Made by a program: the position numbers and the translations under genes. The notes beneath the pieces were generated by a model that was given only the letters and a program-made list of their open reading frames with translations, ran no database searches and was not told the DNA's origin. A stretch of DNA of 64,000 nucleotides, from assembly GCF_036013915.1 (NCBI RefSeq), contig NZ_CP107899.1, positions 930,001 through 994,000 of the forward strand, read 5' to 3'. Shown here one piece after another: positions 10,474-19,315 of the stretch. Source of the DNA: Streptomyces sp. NBC_00464 (GTDB lineage: Bacteria; Actinomycetota; Actinomycetes; Streptomycetales; Streptomycetaceae). How positions within the stretch are numbered: the stretch's first letter is position 1; every line of letters begins with the position of its first letter.

Positions 10474-11193
10474 ATGTCCGGAACGAGGCCCGGCCGGCAG
10501 CTGCTCCGGCAGGAAGTCGTCGACGGCATCAAGCGGTACATCCTCGAAGAAAGGCTTCGTCCCGGGGACCCGCTGCCCACCGAGCCCGCCCTGTGCGAGG
10601 CCCTCGGCGCCAGCCGCTCCAGCGTCCGCGAAGCCGTCAAGATCCTGAACGCCCTGGACATCGTGGAGGTCCGTCACGGGCACGGCACCTACGTCGGCCG
10701 GCTGAGCCTGTCCGCACTGGTGGAGAGCCTCACCTTCCGCGGGCTGCTCTCGCCCGACGACGACTTCCAGGTGATGTCCGACCTGGTCGACGTGCGCGAG
10801 CTCTTCGAGCGCGGACGGGCCGACCGGATCGTCTCGCTGCTCACCCCGGAGCAGCTGGACACCCTGGACGGCCTGGTGGCCACCATGCGCGCGACCGGGG
10901 CCCAGGACGGGAACGGCTTCGTCGCGGCCGACCGCGCCTTCCACGCCCTGCTCGTCGCCCCGCTCGGCAACGATCTGATCGGGCAGCTCTCGATGGCGTT
11001 CTGGGATGTGTACGCGATCGTCGCGCCGCACCTGGACGGCTTCACGCACTCCGACGAGACGGAGACGATCGCCGCCCACCAGAACATCGTGGACGCCGCC
11101 AGGGCCGGCGACATCACCGGGTTCATCAAGGCGCTCGGCGAGCACTACGCCCCCGTACGGCGCCGGATCTCCGAGGCCCGCGCCCGGCGCTGA
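10474..11193 (+). CDS. GntR-family (FadR subfamily) transcriptional regulator
   Basis: A 239-residue regulator: winged-helix DNA-binding domain at about 10-75 (RPGDPLPTEPALCEALGASR, then SVREAVKIL and GHGTYVG), then an FCD ligand domain from about 95 to 230 with the His/Asp residues of a metal-binding effector pocket. ATG 10474 follows GAGGTGGGG; the upstream frame from 10402 would overlap the operator. It is divergent from the ABC operon and directly upstream of the esterase-sialidase genes, so it probably controls both in response to sialic acid or a derivative (a NanR-like role, inferred). The second GntR at 16532-17242 is a paralogue. Confidence 0.88.
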   Translation: MSGTRPGRQLLRQEVVDGIKRYILEERLRPGDPLPTEPALCEALGASRSSVREAVKILNALDIVEVRHGHGTYVGRLSLSALVESLTFRGLLSPDDDFQVMSDLVDVRELFERGRADRIVSLLTPEQLDTLDGLVATMRATGAQDGNGFVAADRAFHALLVAPLGNDLIGQLSMAFWDVYAIVAPHLDGFTHSDETETIAAHQNIVDAARAGDITGFIKALGEHYAPVRRRISEARARR

Positions 11194-11242
11194 ACCGCTC
11201 GCCCGAGCAACCCGGAGCCGGCGGAGCGGGCCGGGCGGACCC

Positions 11243-11310
11243 TTGACGACCCACGTGATGGGTGCCTAGGGTCCGTTTGCCGATAGGACATCTGACGTCA
11301 TCCGTCTGAT
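11243..11310 (+). promoter_or_regulatory. Promoter and GntR operator site 2, esterase-sialidase operon
   Basis: TTGACG (11243-11248), 18-base spacer, TAGGGT (11267-11272), then 10 bases and ATAGGACATCTGACGTC (11283-11299), followed by CCGTCTGATG (11302-11311). The 17-base element matches site 3 at 17311-17327 in 16 of 17 positions and has the same 10-base distance from the -10 hexamer. Confidence 0.65.
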
Positions 11311-11368
11311 GCCCAGTGCGTCACCTCGCACATGGCACTTCCCGCTGCGCCCCCAGGAGGGCACCTCC

Positions 11369-12370
11369 ATGCCGTTCACGGACCTCTCGCTCGCGGACTG
11401 CCGCGACTACCGGCCGACACTTCCCGCTCCGGCGGACTTCGACGCCTTCTGGTCGCGGACCCTGGACGAGGCCCGGTCCTGCGCGGCGGACAAGCCCGTG
11501 TTCGCTCCGGTGGAGACCGGGCTCACCCAGGTCCGTACGTACGACGTGACGGTTCCCGGCTTCGCCGGACAACCGGTGCGCGGCTGGCTGCGGATGCCGG
11601 CCGGGGCGGACCGGCCGCTCGGCTGCGTCGTGGAGTTCCTGGGGTACGGCCGCGGCCGGGGGCTGGCGCACGAGAACCTGCTGTGGGCGTCGGCCGGTTA
11701 CGCGCATCTGCTGATGGACACCCGCGGCCAGGGCTGGTCGGCCGCGGGCGGCGACACCGCCGATCCGGACGGCGGCACGGCCGGCGTCGTACCCGGCTTC
11801 CTCACCCGGGGCATCGAGAGCCCCGAAACGTACTACTACCGGCGGCTGTTCACCGACGCGGTGCGCTGCATCGACGCGGTGCGCGCCCGGCCCGAGATCG
11901 ATCCGGAGCGGATCGTGGTGACCGGGGTGAGCCAGGGCGGTGGGATCGCGCTGGCCGTCTCGGGGCTGGTGCCCGGACTGGCGGGCGTGATGCCGGATGT
12001 GCCGTTCCTCTGCAACTTCCGTCGCGGGGCGGAGATCTCGGGCCGCCCCCCGTTCACCGAGATCGCCGAGTACCTCAAGCTCCACCGCGACCGGACCGAG
12101 TCCGTCTTCTCCACACTGTCGTACTTCGACGCCGCACTGCTCGCCACCCGGGCCACGGCCCCCGCACTGTTCTCCATCGCGATGATGGACGACATCTGCC
12201 CGCCCTCCACCTGCTTCACCGCCTACAACGGCTACGCCGGGCCCAAGGACGTGCGGATCTACGCGTTCAACGGGCACGAGGGCGGCGCGGAGTACCAGCA
12301 GCGGGAACAACTTGCCTGGGTGCGCTCCCTGTTCGCAGGCCTGCCGTCGGGGCAGGCCGGCCACTCCTGA
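11369..12370 (+). CDS. CE7-family acetyl esterase (acetyl xylan esterase / cephalosporin C deacetylase)
   Basis: A 333-residue alpha/beta hydrolase with no signal peptide, so cytoplasmic. It has all CE7 hallmarks: DTRGQG (RGQ motif, 117-122), GVSQGG with nucleophile Ser188, an acid region MDDICPPSTC, and the C-terminal GHEGG His. CE7 enzymes remove O-acetyl groups from small sugars. ATG 11369 follows AGGAGG. It starts the operon that ends with the sialidase, so it may deacetylate imported O-acetylated sialic acid; that substrate is inferred from context only. Confidence 0.85.
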   Translation: MPFTDLSLADCRDYRPTLPAPADFDAFWSRTLDEARSCAADKPVFAPVETGLTQVRTYDVTVPGFAGQPVRGWLRMPAGADRPLGCVVEFLGYGRGRGLAHENLLWASAGYAHLLMDTRGQGWSAAGGDTADPDGGTAGVVPGFLTRGIESPETYYYRRLFTDAVRCIDAVRARPEIDPERIVVTGVSQGGGIALAVSGLVPGLAGVMPDVPFLCNFRRGAEISGRPPFTEIAEYLKLHRDRTESVFSTLSYFDAALLATRATAPALFSIAMMDDICPPSTCFTAYNGYAGPKDVRIYAFNGHEGGAEYQQREQLAWVRSLFAGLPSGQAGHS

Positions 12371-12385
12371 CCGGAGGCACCTTCC

Positions 12386-13684
12386 GTGCGCAGACGATCC
12401 ATGCTTTTCGCCGCCGGCGCGGCAGCCCTGAGCACCCAGCTCGGCGGCCGCGCCTTCGCCGCCACCTCGGGCAGCGGTCCGATCCTGGACCACGACACGC
12501 CCGTGGACCTGGACGGCAGCGAGTACGTCGACCTGTCGAACCGGGCCGGCGTACTCGCCCCGCTCACCACGGGAACCATCGTCGTCACCTTCCGCACCAC
12601 CAGCCACAACGAGGCGATGACGCTGATCAGCGCCTCGGACCCCACCGCCCCCTCCTCCAACATCACGCTCAATCTGAGCGGCGGCGCCCTTCAGTTCTCC
12701 GTACGCGAGAAGGGCGCGGTGCTCATTAATGTCATGACCAGGACACGTTACGACGACGGGCTGCGCCATACCGTCGCCGTCACGGTCGACGCCTCGGGCA
12801 CCAGACTGCACGCCGGCGGGCGCGTGGTCTTCGAGACGGCCCAGCACTCCTTCTTCGCGAACGTCTCCAAGCCGACCGCTCTCGCGCTGGGGCGCAACAC
12901 CGACAGCGACCACCCCGGCGGCGAGTGGTTCTGCACCGGCACCATCGAGCGGGCCGCCGTCTGGGACCGGGTGCTGAGCGAGACCGAACTGGTCACACAG
13001 AGCCCCCGCCCCGATCTCGCGGACCTGGGCCGGATCTCCACGGTCCTCAACAGCAACACCCCGGCCACCTGGGTCGTCACCGGTGACAGCATCACGCACG
13101 GCGCGCTGCACACCAACGGCTGGCGCAGCTACCCGGAGCACTGGATGGAGCGGGTCCGCTGGGAGCTGGACAAGCCGAAGAACCGCGATTTCATGGTCGA
13201 TTCCGGGGTGAGCGGCGCGACCAGCGCCGAACTCGTCGCACAGTTCGGCCAGCGGGTCACCGCCTTCTCGCCCCAGGTCGTCTCGATCATGATCGGGACG
13301 AACGACATCGCGACGTCCGGCCTCGGCCTCGACGCCTACCGGGCCAACCTCGTCTCGCTCGTGGGCTCGGTCCGCGCCCTGCCCGGCTCACCGGTGCCGG
13401 TCCTGCAGTCGCCCAACCCGGTCGATCCGGCGAAGTGGCCGGGCCGGGTGAACCTGTCGCAGTACGCGCAGGTCATGGGCGAGGTCGCGGCGCAGCAGAA
13501 GGTCGTCTTCGTCGACCACTACAACGACTGGCTGACCGGCAACGGCGGCCAGGTCCCCTTGTCCCTGCTCAGCGACGGGCTCCACCCCAATGAGCGGGGC
13601 CACCACCGCATCGTCCTGAAAATGATCAAGGACCTGCGGATCTTCGAGGCGAGCAGCGCGGTCTGCTCACTGAGCATCCCGTAG
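12386..13684 (+). CDS. Secreted SGNH/GDSL esterase with N-terminal LamG-like domain
   Basis: A 432-residue exported protein. A Tat-like N-terminus (MRRRSMLFAA, cleavage near AFA at about 25) leads to a concanavalin/LamG-like jelly-roll domain (about 35-215), then an SGNH hydrolase domain with block I GDSIT (Ser235), block II Gly in SGVSGATS, GTND (Asn306) and the DGLH dyad Asp397/His400. The GTG start follows CGGAGG, 15 bases after the CE7 gene. SGNH enzymes include sialate O-acetylesterases. Placed just before the sialidase, it may strip acetyl groups from sialoglycans outside the cell; this role is inferred. Confidence 0.85.
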   Translation: MRRRSMLFAAGAAALSTQLGGRAFAATSGSGPILDHDTPVDLDGSEYVDLSNRAGVLAPLTTGTIVVTFRTTSHNEAMTLISASDPTAPSSNITLNLSGGALQFSVREKGAVLINVMTRTRYDDGLRHTVAVTVDASGTRLHAGGRVVFETAQHSFFANVSKPTALALGRNTDSDHPGGEWFCTGTIERAAVWDRVLSETELVTQSPRPDLADLGRISTVLNSNTPATWVVTGDSITHGALHTNGWRSYPEHWMERVRWELDKPKNRDFMVDSGVSGATSAELVAQFGQRVTAFSPQVVSIMIGTNDIATSGLGLDAYRANLVSLVGSVRALPGSPVPVLQSPNPVDPAKWPGRVNLSQYAQVMGEVAAQQKVVFVDHYNDWLTGNGGQVPLSLLSDGLHPNERGHHRIVLKMIKDLRIFEASSAVCSLSIP

Positions 13685-13749
13685 TCCGGCGCCTTCCTCC
13701 GTCTCCCCCCTTCGAGAAGCCCCACCCCTTCCGAGAAGAGAGATCGTCC

Positions 13750-15186
13750 ATGAAGAGAACTGCCCCTGTCGCCCTGCTCGGTGCCGCCCTGCTGGTGGCC
13801 ACCACGACGGGCACCGCGCAGGCCGCGTCACCCGCCCCCGGCACGCTCACCTCCCAGGACCTGACCAACGTCGGAGTGGGGTCCCCCTTCTACCGCATCC
13901 CGGCCCTGACCACCTCGGTCAAGGGCACCGTGCTGGCGGCGTACGACGCCCGGCCCACGCTCGGCGACCTGCCGTCCAACATCGGTGTAGTGCTGCGCCG
14001 CAGCACCGACGGCGGTACGACCTGGCAGGCACAGCAGGTGGTCCGCAAGGACGCCGCACCCCAGGGTTACGGTGACCCGAGCCTGCTCGTCGACCGGACG
14101 ACCGGCCGGATCTTCGTGTTCTACGCGGCCGGGGTGAACCAGGGCTTCTTCGGTTCGGCCACCGGCAACGACGAGTCCGACCCGAACGTCCTTCAGGCCG
14201 ACTACAGCTACTCCGACGACGACGGGGTGACCTGGACCCACCGCCGGATCACCAAGCAGATCAAGAACCCCGCCTGGGGCGGGATGTTCGCCGCGTCCGG
14301 CGAGGGCATCCAGGTGCGCAACGGGGCCTACAAGGGCCGGCTGATCCAGCAGTACGCCATCCGCAACAACGGGGCCAACTACGCGGTCAGCGCCTACAGC
14401 GACGACCACGGCGCGACCTGGAAGATGGGCACCCCGGTCGGCCCCGGCGGCGACGAGAACAAGACCGTCGAGCTGAACGACGGCACCATCATGCTCAACA
14501 ACCGCTCGGCGCCGTACCGGACGATCGCGTACTCCACGGACGGCGGTGTCACCTACACCCCGTTCGTCCAGGACACCGAGCTCCCGGACCCGGCGAACAA
14601 CGGCTCCATCATGCGCTACGCCCCCGACGCCGCGGCTTCGGACCCGCAGTCGTCCTGGCTGCTGTTCAGCAACACCGAGGCCACGTCGCGGAAGAACCTC
14701 ACGGTCAAGATGTCCTGCGACAACGGGAAGACCTGGCCGATCAAGAAGGTGGTCGACGCGGGCGCCGCGGCCTACTCGACCATGACCCGGCTGCCGGGCG
14801 GCCGGGTCGGGCTGCTGTACGAGCGCGGCAGCGTCGACCACATCACGTATGACTCGTTCGACCTGAAGTGGCTCGGCGGCACCTGCGCCGACATCACGAT
14901 CACCCCGCCGGCCACGCTCAAGGCGGGCACGAGCGCCGAGGTGACGGTCCGGGTCGTCAACCGGATGGACGTCACCCGCAGTGCGGGCACCGTCGATCTG
15001 ACCGTGCCGAGCGGCTGGACGGCCAAGCAGACCGCGTTCCCCGCGACGAGGCCCGGTGAGGGCGCCAACGTCAAGGTCCCGGTCACGATCCCGGCGGGCG
15101 CCTCGGGGAACGCCACGCTGACCGCGACCTTCCGGTCCGACGGGAAGCAGGCATCGGGCAGCGCGACGGTGACCGTCACGCCGTAG
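13750..15186 (+). CDS. nanH: Secreted exo-alpha-sialidase (GH33)
   Basis: A 478-residue secreted sialidase that would release terminal sialic acid from glycoconjugates. The signal peptide ends near AQA (residue 25). The catalytic propeller starts with the YRIP motif (Arg49 of the carboxylate-binding triad) and has five Asp boxes, S-x-D-x-G-x-x-W/Y, at about 85, 155, 217, 262 and 322. The Tyr/Glu region AYS...LLYERG (about 341-359) fits the nucleophile pair. Residues 381-478 form an NEW3-like beta domain, as in Micromonospora-type sialidases. A hairpin terminator follows. It is the third gene of the operon from the promoter at 11243. Confidence 0.92.
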   Translation: MKRTAPVALLGAALLVATTTGTAQAASPAPGTLTSQDLTNVGVGSPFYRIPALTTSVKGTVLAAYDARPTLGDLPSNIGVVLRRSTDGGTTWQAQQVVRKDAAPQGYGDPSLLVDRTTGRIFVFYAAGVNQGFFGSATGNDESDPNVLQADYSYSDDDGVTWTHRRITKQIKNPAWGGMFAASGEGIQVRNGAYKGRLIQQYAIRNNGANYAVSAYSDDHGATWKMGTPVGPGGDENKTVELNDGTIMLNNRSAPYRTIAYSTDGGVTYTPFVQDTELPDPANNGSIMRYAPDAAASDPQSSWLLFSNTEATSRKNLTVKMSCDNGKTWPIKKVVDAGAAAYSTMTRLPGGRVGLLYERGSVDHITYDSFDLKWLGGTCADITITPPATLKAGTSAEVTVRVVNRMDVTRSAGTVDLTVPSGWTAKQTAFPATRPGEGANVKVPVTIPAGASGNATLTATFRSDGKQASGSATVTVTP

Positions 15187-15200
15187 CCCGGACGAAGGCC

Positions 15201-15234
15201 CTGCGTCCAGCCGCCACGGGGCGGTTGGACGCAG
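15201..15234 (+). terminator. Terminator after the sialidase gene
   Basis: Inverted repeat with 15-base arms (15201-15215 and 15220-15234, one G-T pair, 4-base loop), 15 bases after the sialidase stop. Confidence 0.75.
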
Positions 15235-15285
15235 GTTGCCGCCACGCCGTTCAATGGGCGCCACACAAAGTGACCGGAGAGGGCG

Positions 15286-16473
15286 GTGGCGGACGTGGCG
15301 GGAGCCGGATTACGCATCGGGGTGGTCGGCGGGAGCGTCGCCGGCTGCGCGATGGCGATCGCCGGGACCAGGGCCGGGACCGAGGTCACGGTGTACGAAC
15401 GCAGCGACGGGGCCCTGGAGGACCGGGGGTTCGGCATCGTCGTCCCGCCGCCGCTCCACGCGGAGCTGGTCGCGGCCGGCTATCTGGACGCCGGTATGCC
15501 GACGGCCCCGGTGCCCTCGCGGGTCTGGCTGACCCGGGAGCGAGGGCGGCGTCAGGCGCGTGAACTGGCCCGGCAGGAAGCGTCGGTGACGCCGTGTCAC
15601 TGGGGACTGCTGTGGCGCACACTGCGGGCGAACGCCGAGGGGGTGACGTATCACCGCGGTCGCCCCGTCACCGAGGTGCTGCGCCGACCGTCGGGCGGCG
15701 CCGTGATCCGTACGGCGGATTCCGAGGAGCGGTACGACATCGTCGTCGGGGCGGACGGGCCGCGGTCCGTCACCCGGGCGGCCGTCGCCCCGGAGGTGCG
15801 GCCGGTTCCGGCGGGGTACGTGGTGTGGCGCGGCACCCTCCCGCTCGACGCGCTCGCCGGACACCCGCACCAGCTGGAACTGTTGCGAACCGCCTGGATC
15901 ACGCTGGGATTCGGGGGCGGGCACGGTGTGTTCTACCTGATCCCGGGCACCCTCGACGGGTCCCGGCTGCTGGCCTACGCCATCTACGGTCCCCCTCCCT
16001 CGCCGTCGTGGACCGCCGGGCGCGAGGAGTACGTGCGGCGCGTCGCCGAGGAGCACTTCCCGGCGGACTGGGCCGAGATCGTCGGCCGGGGTGCGCACAC
16101 CTCGCTCGCCTGCCACGACGTCGCCGACTTCCATGTGCCCCGGGTCGCGGAGCCGCCGTTCCTGCTGGCGGGCGACGCGGCGAGCATCACCCGGCCGCAC
16201 ACCGCGAGCGGCGCGACCAAGGCGCTGCAGGACGCGCTCTGCCTGGAGCGCGCCCTGAGGGCGTCGTCGTCCGCGGCCGAGGCGCTGTACCGGTACGCCG
16301 ACGAGCGGTCGGGCGAGGGGGCCCGGCTGGTCGCCCTGGGCCGCAGACTGGGACACGCCATGGTCGAACGGACCCCGGACTGGGCGGCGATGGGGGCCGC
16401 GGAGGTGGCGGACTGGAGCCGGGCCACGCTGGACGGCGCCGGGAGTTATCTGTACGGGGTGCCGGAGGGGTGA
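15286..16473 (+). CDS. FAD-dependent monooxygenase
   Basis: A 395-residue flavoprotein of the aromatic-hydroxylase class. N-terminal dinucleotide fold GVVGGSVAGC (about 13-22) with YERS at the end of the second strand, the DG motif VVGADGPRS (NAD(P)H and FAD contact), and the GD motif LLAGDAASITRPHTASGA. It most resembles 2,6-dihydroxypyridine 3-monooxygenase-type enzymes; the substrate cannot be read from sequence. The start is GTG after GGAGAGG. It lies between a terminator and the convergent second gntR gene and has no obvious role in sialic acid use. Confidence 0.8.
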   Translation: MADVAGAGLRIGVVGGSVAGCAMAIAGTRAGTEVTVYERSDGALEDRGFGIVVPPPLHAELVAAGYLDAGMPTAPVPSRVWLTRERGRRQARELARQEASVTPCHWGLLWRTLRANAEGVTYHRGRPVTEVLRRPSGGAVIRTADSEERYDIVVGADGPRSVTRAAVAPEVRPVPAGYVVWRGTLPLDALAGHPHQLELLRTAWITLGFGGGHGVFYLIPGTLDGSRLLAYAIYGPPPSPSWTAGREEYVRRVAEEHFPADWAEIVGRGAHTSLACHDVADFHVPRVAEPPFLLAGDAASITRPHTASGATKALQDALCLERALRASSSAAEALYRYADERSGEGARLVALGRRLGHAMVERTPDWAAMGAAEVADWSRATLDGAGSYLYGVPEG

Positions 16474-16531
16474 GAAGCGGCTGGACGGCCTGCTCCGTTC
16501 CCGCCCGGCGACAGCCTGGACGGCCGCCTCT

Positions 16532-17242
16532 TCAGAGCGCTTGCGTGCTCGATCCTTCCAGGGCCAGCCTCGCGCGGATGCCGTCGAAGTGCGTACGCAT
16601 CGCCCGCACCGCGCGCAGGCCGTCGGCCGCCGCCACCGCCTCGACGATCTCGCGGTGCTGGGAGCAGGTGACCGACGGGTCCTGGTGGCCGTCGTCGAGG
16701 TCCTCGCGCACCCGGTCCATGGCCGCCCAGAACGCGTCGAGCACCTCGCTGAGCAGGTGGTTGTCCAGCGAGGCGTAGAGCGCGAGATGGAAGGCCCGGT
16801 CCGTGGAGCGTGCCACCCGGCCGCCGGTGACGGCCTCTTCCTCCATCTTCGCGACCAGGGCGCGCAGCACCTCGATGTCCTCGTCCGGGACGCCGGCCGC
16901 GACGGTCCCGACGAGCCCCGCCTCCAGAGCCTCCCGCACCTTCATCAGCTCTGCGAGCCCCGGCTCGCCCTGGCGGTGGCGGACGGCCGCGCGGAAGGCG
17001 AGGCCCTCGGCGAACGGTGACAGGGAGAGCGAGCCCACGAAGGTGCCGTAACCCCGGCGGATCTCCACGACGTTGACCGCCTGGAGCGACTTGAGGGCCT
17101 CGCGCACCGACACCCGGCCGGCTCCGAAGAGCTCCATCAGCTCGGCCTCGGTGGGCAGTGCGTCTCCCGGTGCGAGCCGTCGCTCCAGAATCAGTTCCTT
17201 GATCCAGCGCTCGATGTCCTGAGCCATGGTGGGCCGCGCCAC
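16532..17242 (-). CDS. GntR-family (FadR subfamily) transcriptional regulator
   Basis: A 236-residue regulator with a winged-helix domain (about 5-70: LAPGDALPTEAELMELFGAG, SVREALKSL, GYGTFVG) and an FCD domain (about 90-225, with His-containing metal pocket). The GTG at 17242 follows GGGAGG; an internal ATG at 17227 is weaker. It is divergent from the nanA-nanK-nanE-nanT operon, with operator site 3 between them. It is similar in layout to the regulator at 10474-11193, so either or both may be the sialate-responsive repressor. Confidence 0.87.
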   Translation of the reverse strand: MARPTMAQDIERWIKELILERRLAPGDALPTEAELMELFGAGRVSVREALKSLQAVNVVEIRRGYGTFVGSLSLSPFAEGLAFRAAVRHRQGEPGLAELMKVREALEAGLVGTVAAGVPDEDIEVLRALVAKMEEEAVTGGRVARSTDRAFHLALYASLDNHLLSEVLDAFWAAMDRVREDLDDGHQDPSVTCSQHREIVEAVAAADGLRAVRAMRTHFDGIRARLALEGSSTQAL

Positions 17243-17269
17243 AACATCCTCCCGAGGTGCCGTTGCCCC

Positions 17270-17336
17270 TTGACCGTTCGCAGGAGCATCTGTTTAAGGT
17301 GAAGCCAGACATAGGACATCTTACGTCTCACGTCTC
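17270..17336 (+). promoter_or_regulatory. Promoter and GntR operator site 3, nanAKET operon
   Basis: TTGACC (17270-17275), 19-base spacer, TAAGGT (17295-17300), then 10 bases and ATAGGACATCTTACGTC (17311-17327). Two direct copies of ACGTCTC follow at 17323-17329 and 17330-17336. The layout is the same as at 11243-11310. Confidence 0.65.
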
Positions 17337-17393
17337 GATCCGGGTAGCCGCTCAGGCCACGGATCGGTGTCCCGATCAGCTGGAGCCTTCACC

Positions 17394-18353
17394 ATGTCTC
17401 TGACCGCACCCTTGCACGGCGTCGTCCCGCCGGTCTGCACCCCGCTCGACTCCCGCGGGGAGGTCGACACCACGTCCCTCGTACGGCTCGTCGAGCACCT
17501 CATCGCCGGGGGCGTGCACGGGCTCTTCGCGCTCGGGTCCACCAGCGAGGTGGCCTACCTCACCGACGAACAGCGCGCCACGGTCCTGGAGACCGTCGTC
17601 AACACGACCGACGGCCGCGTCCCGGTCCTCGCCGGGGTCATCGACACCACCACGGCCCGCGTCGTCGAGCACGCCAGGTCGGCCGCCGCACTGGGCGCCG
17701 ACGCCCTGGTCGCGACCGCGCCGTTCTACACCCGCACCCACGCCAAGGAGATCGCCGGACACTTCCGCCGGCTGCGCGCCGAGGTGGACCTGCCGCTGTT
17801 CGCCTACGACATCCCGGTCGCCGTGCACAGCAAGCTGTCCTCCGCGCTGGTCCGCGAGCTCGCCGAGGACGGCACCCTGGCCGGGCTCAAGGACAGCAGC
17901 GGCGACGAGGGCGGGCTGCGCCGGCTCATCGTCGAGCTCGGCGGCCGCGAGGGCCGCGCCAACGGCCCGATCCCGGGCTTCAGCATCCTCACCGGCTCCG
18001 AGCTGACCGTCGACGCGGCCCTGCTCGCCGGCGCCGACGGCGTCGTCCCCGGCATCGGCAACGTGGACCCGGCCGGTTACGTACGGCTCTACGCGGCCGC
18101 GCGGGCCGGGGACTGGACGCTGGCCGCGAAGGAGCAGGAGCGGCTGATCGAGCTGTTCGCCATGGTCGACGTCGGCCCCGAGGCGGACATGGGCCGCAGC
18201 TCCTCGGCACTCGGCTCGTTCAAGTCGGCGCTCCAGCTGCTCGGCATCATCGAGTGCGGCGACACCGCGTTCCCGCAGATCCAGCTGTCCGCCGAATCCG
18301 TCGCGCTCGTCTCCGGACGGCTGCGCGACGCCGGTCTGCCGCCGGTCCGATGA
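17394..18353 (+). CDS. nanA: N-acetylneuraminate lyase-like (DHDPS/NAL family) aldolase
   Basis: A 319-residue class I aldolase, first gene of a four-gene sialate catabolic operon. Marks: GSTSE (49-52 region), PFYTR, Tyr138 in AYDIP, Schiff-base Lys166 in GLKDSSGD. In most family members the loop reads G-S/T-T/S-G-E; here Ser replaces that Gly. ATG 17394 follows GGAG. The stop overlaps the nanK start (ATGA). It is a diverged paralogue of the lyase at 3628-4563, so the cell may have one lyase tuned to each import route or substrate form. Confidence 0.82.
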   Translation: MSLTAPLHGVVPPVCTPLDSRGEVDTTSLVRLVEHLIAGGVHGLFALGSTSEVAYLTDEQRATVLETVVNTTDGRVPVLAGVIDTTTARVVEHARSAAALGADALVATAPFYTRTHAKEIAGHFRRLRAEVDLPLFAYDIPVAVHSKLSSALVRELAEDGTLAGLKDSSGDEGGLRRLIVELGGREGRANGPIPGFSILTGSELTVDAALLAGADGVVPGIGNVDPAGYVRLYAAARAGDWTLAAKEQERLIELFAMVDVGPEADMGRSSSALGSFKSALQLLGIIECGDTAFPQIQLSAESVALVSGRLRDAGLPPVR

Positions 18354-19315
18354 CCACCTCGGCACAGCCGGCACCGGCCGGGGGGTCCGTCGTCGGCCTC
18401 GACCTCGGCGGCACGAAGATCGCCGCCGCGCTCCTCGGGGCGGACGGCACGGTCCTGGCCCGGCACAGCCGGCCCACCCCGGCCCAGGAGGGCGCCGCGG
18501 CGGTGCTCGACGCACTCGCCGCGGCCGCCGCCGAGGTCGACCCCGGCCACAGCGCCGCGGTGCTCGGCATCGCGGCAGCCGGGGTCATCGACCCCCGTAC
18601 CGGCATGGTCACCAGCGCCACCGACTCGCTGCGCGGCTGGGCGGGCACCCCGCTGGGCGTCGGCCTCGCCAACCGCACCGGATACGCGGTGGCCTGCGAC
18701 AACGACGTGCGCGCGACCGCCGGACCGGAGCTCGCCGCACTGAACGCGGAAACCGAGGGCCACGGCTCGCTGCTCTTCGCCGCCATCGGCACCGGAGTCG
18801 GCGGCGCCATCGCCGTCGACGGGCGGATGCTGCACGGCGCGGCCGGTATCGCCGGTCACCTCGGCCACCTACCCAGCCCCGAGGCTGCCGGACTGCCCTG
18901 CACCTGCGGGGCCACCGGCCACCTGGAGGTCATCGCCTCCGGACCCGGAATCGCCGCCCACTACGAACGGCTGACCGGCGCCCCCGTCGACCGCCTCGAA
19001 ACCGTCGCCGCGCGGGCCGCGCAGGGCGACGCCCACGCCGTCACCGCCATCACCACCGGCGCGGCCGCGGCCGGCCACGTCCTCGGCGGGCTCGCCAACG
19101 CGTTCGGCCCCGACCGGGTCGTCGTCGGCGGCGGGGTCCCACGGATCGGCCCGCTGTACGAGGACGCCCTGCGGGCCGCCTTCGCCGGGGAGCTGATGGG
19201 GCCGCTGCGCAGGCTCGTCCCGCAGGATCCGCTGCTCGGCCACGACGCGGCCGTGCTCGGCGCGGCCGCCCTCACCACCACCCTTCCCCTCCACCACCCG
19301 GGAGCTCTCCGATGA
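18350..19315 (+). CDS. nanK: ROK-family kinase, probable N-acetylmannosamine kinase
   Basis: A 321-residue sugar kinase that would phosphorylate ManNAc to ManNAc-6-phosphate. ATP loop VVGLDLGGTKI (about 14-24), catalytic Asp in ACDNDVRA, and the ROK segment GAAGIAGHLGHL. The zinc motif of the family (CxCGxxGC) is CTCGATGH here, with His in place of the third Cys. ATG 18350 overlaps the nanA stop, and its own stop overlaps nanE, so the three enzymes are translationally coupled. The ManNAc specificity comes from context. Confidence 0.85.
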   Translation: MTTSAQPAPAGGSVVGLDLGGTKIAAALLGADGTVLARHSRPTPAQEGAAAVLDALAAAAAEVDPGHSAAVLGIAAAGVIDPRTGMVTSATDSLRGWAGTPLGVGLANRTGYAVACDNDVRATAGPELAALNAETEGHGSLLFAAIGTGVGGAIAVDGRMLHGAAGIAGHLGHLPSPEAAGLPCTCGATGHLEVIASGPGIAAHYERLTGAPVDRLETVAARAAQGDAHAVTAITTGAAAAGHVLGGLANAFGPDRVVVGGGVPRIGPLYEDALRAAFAGELMGPLRRLVPQDPLLGHDAAVLGAAALTTTLPLHHPGALR

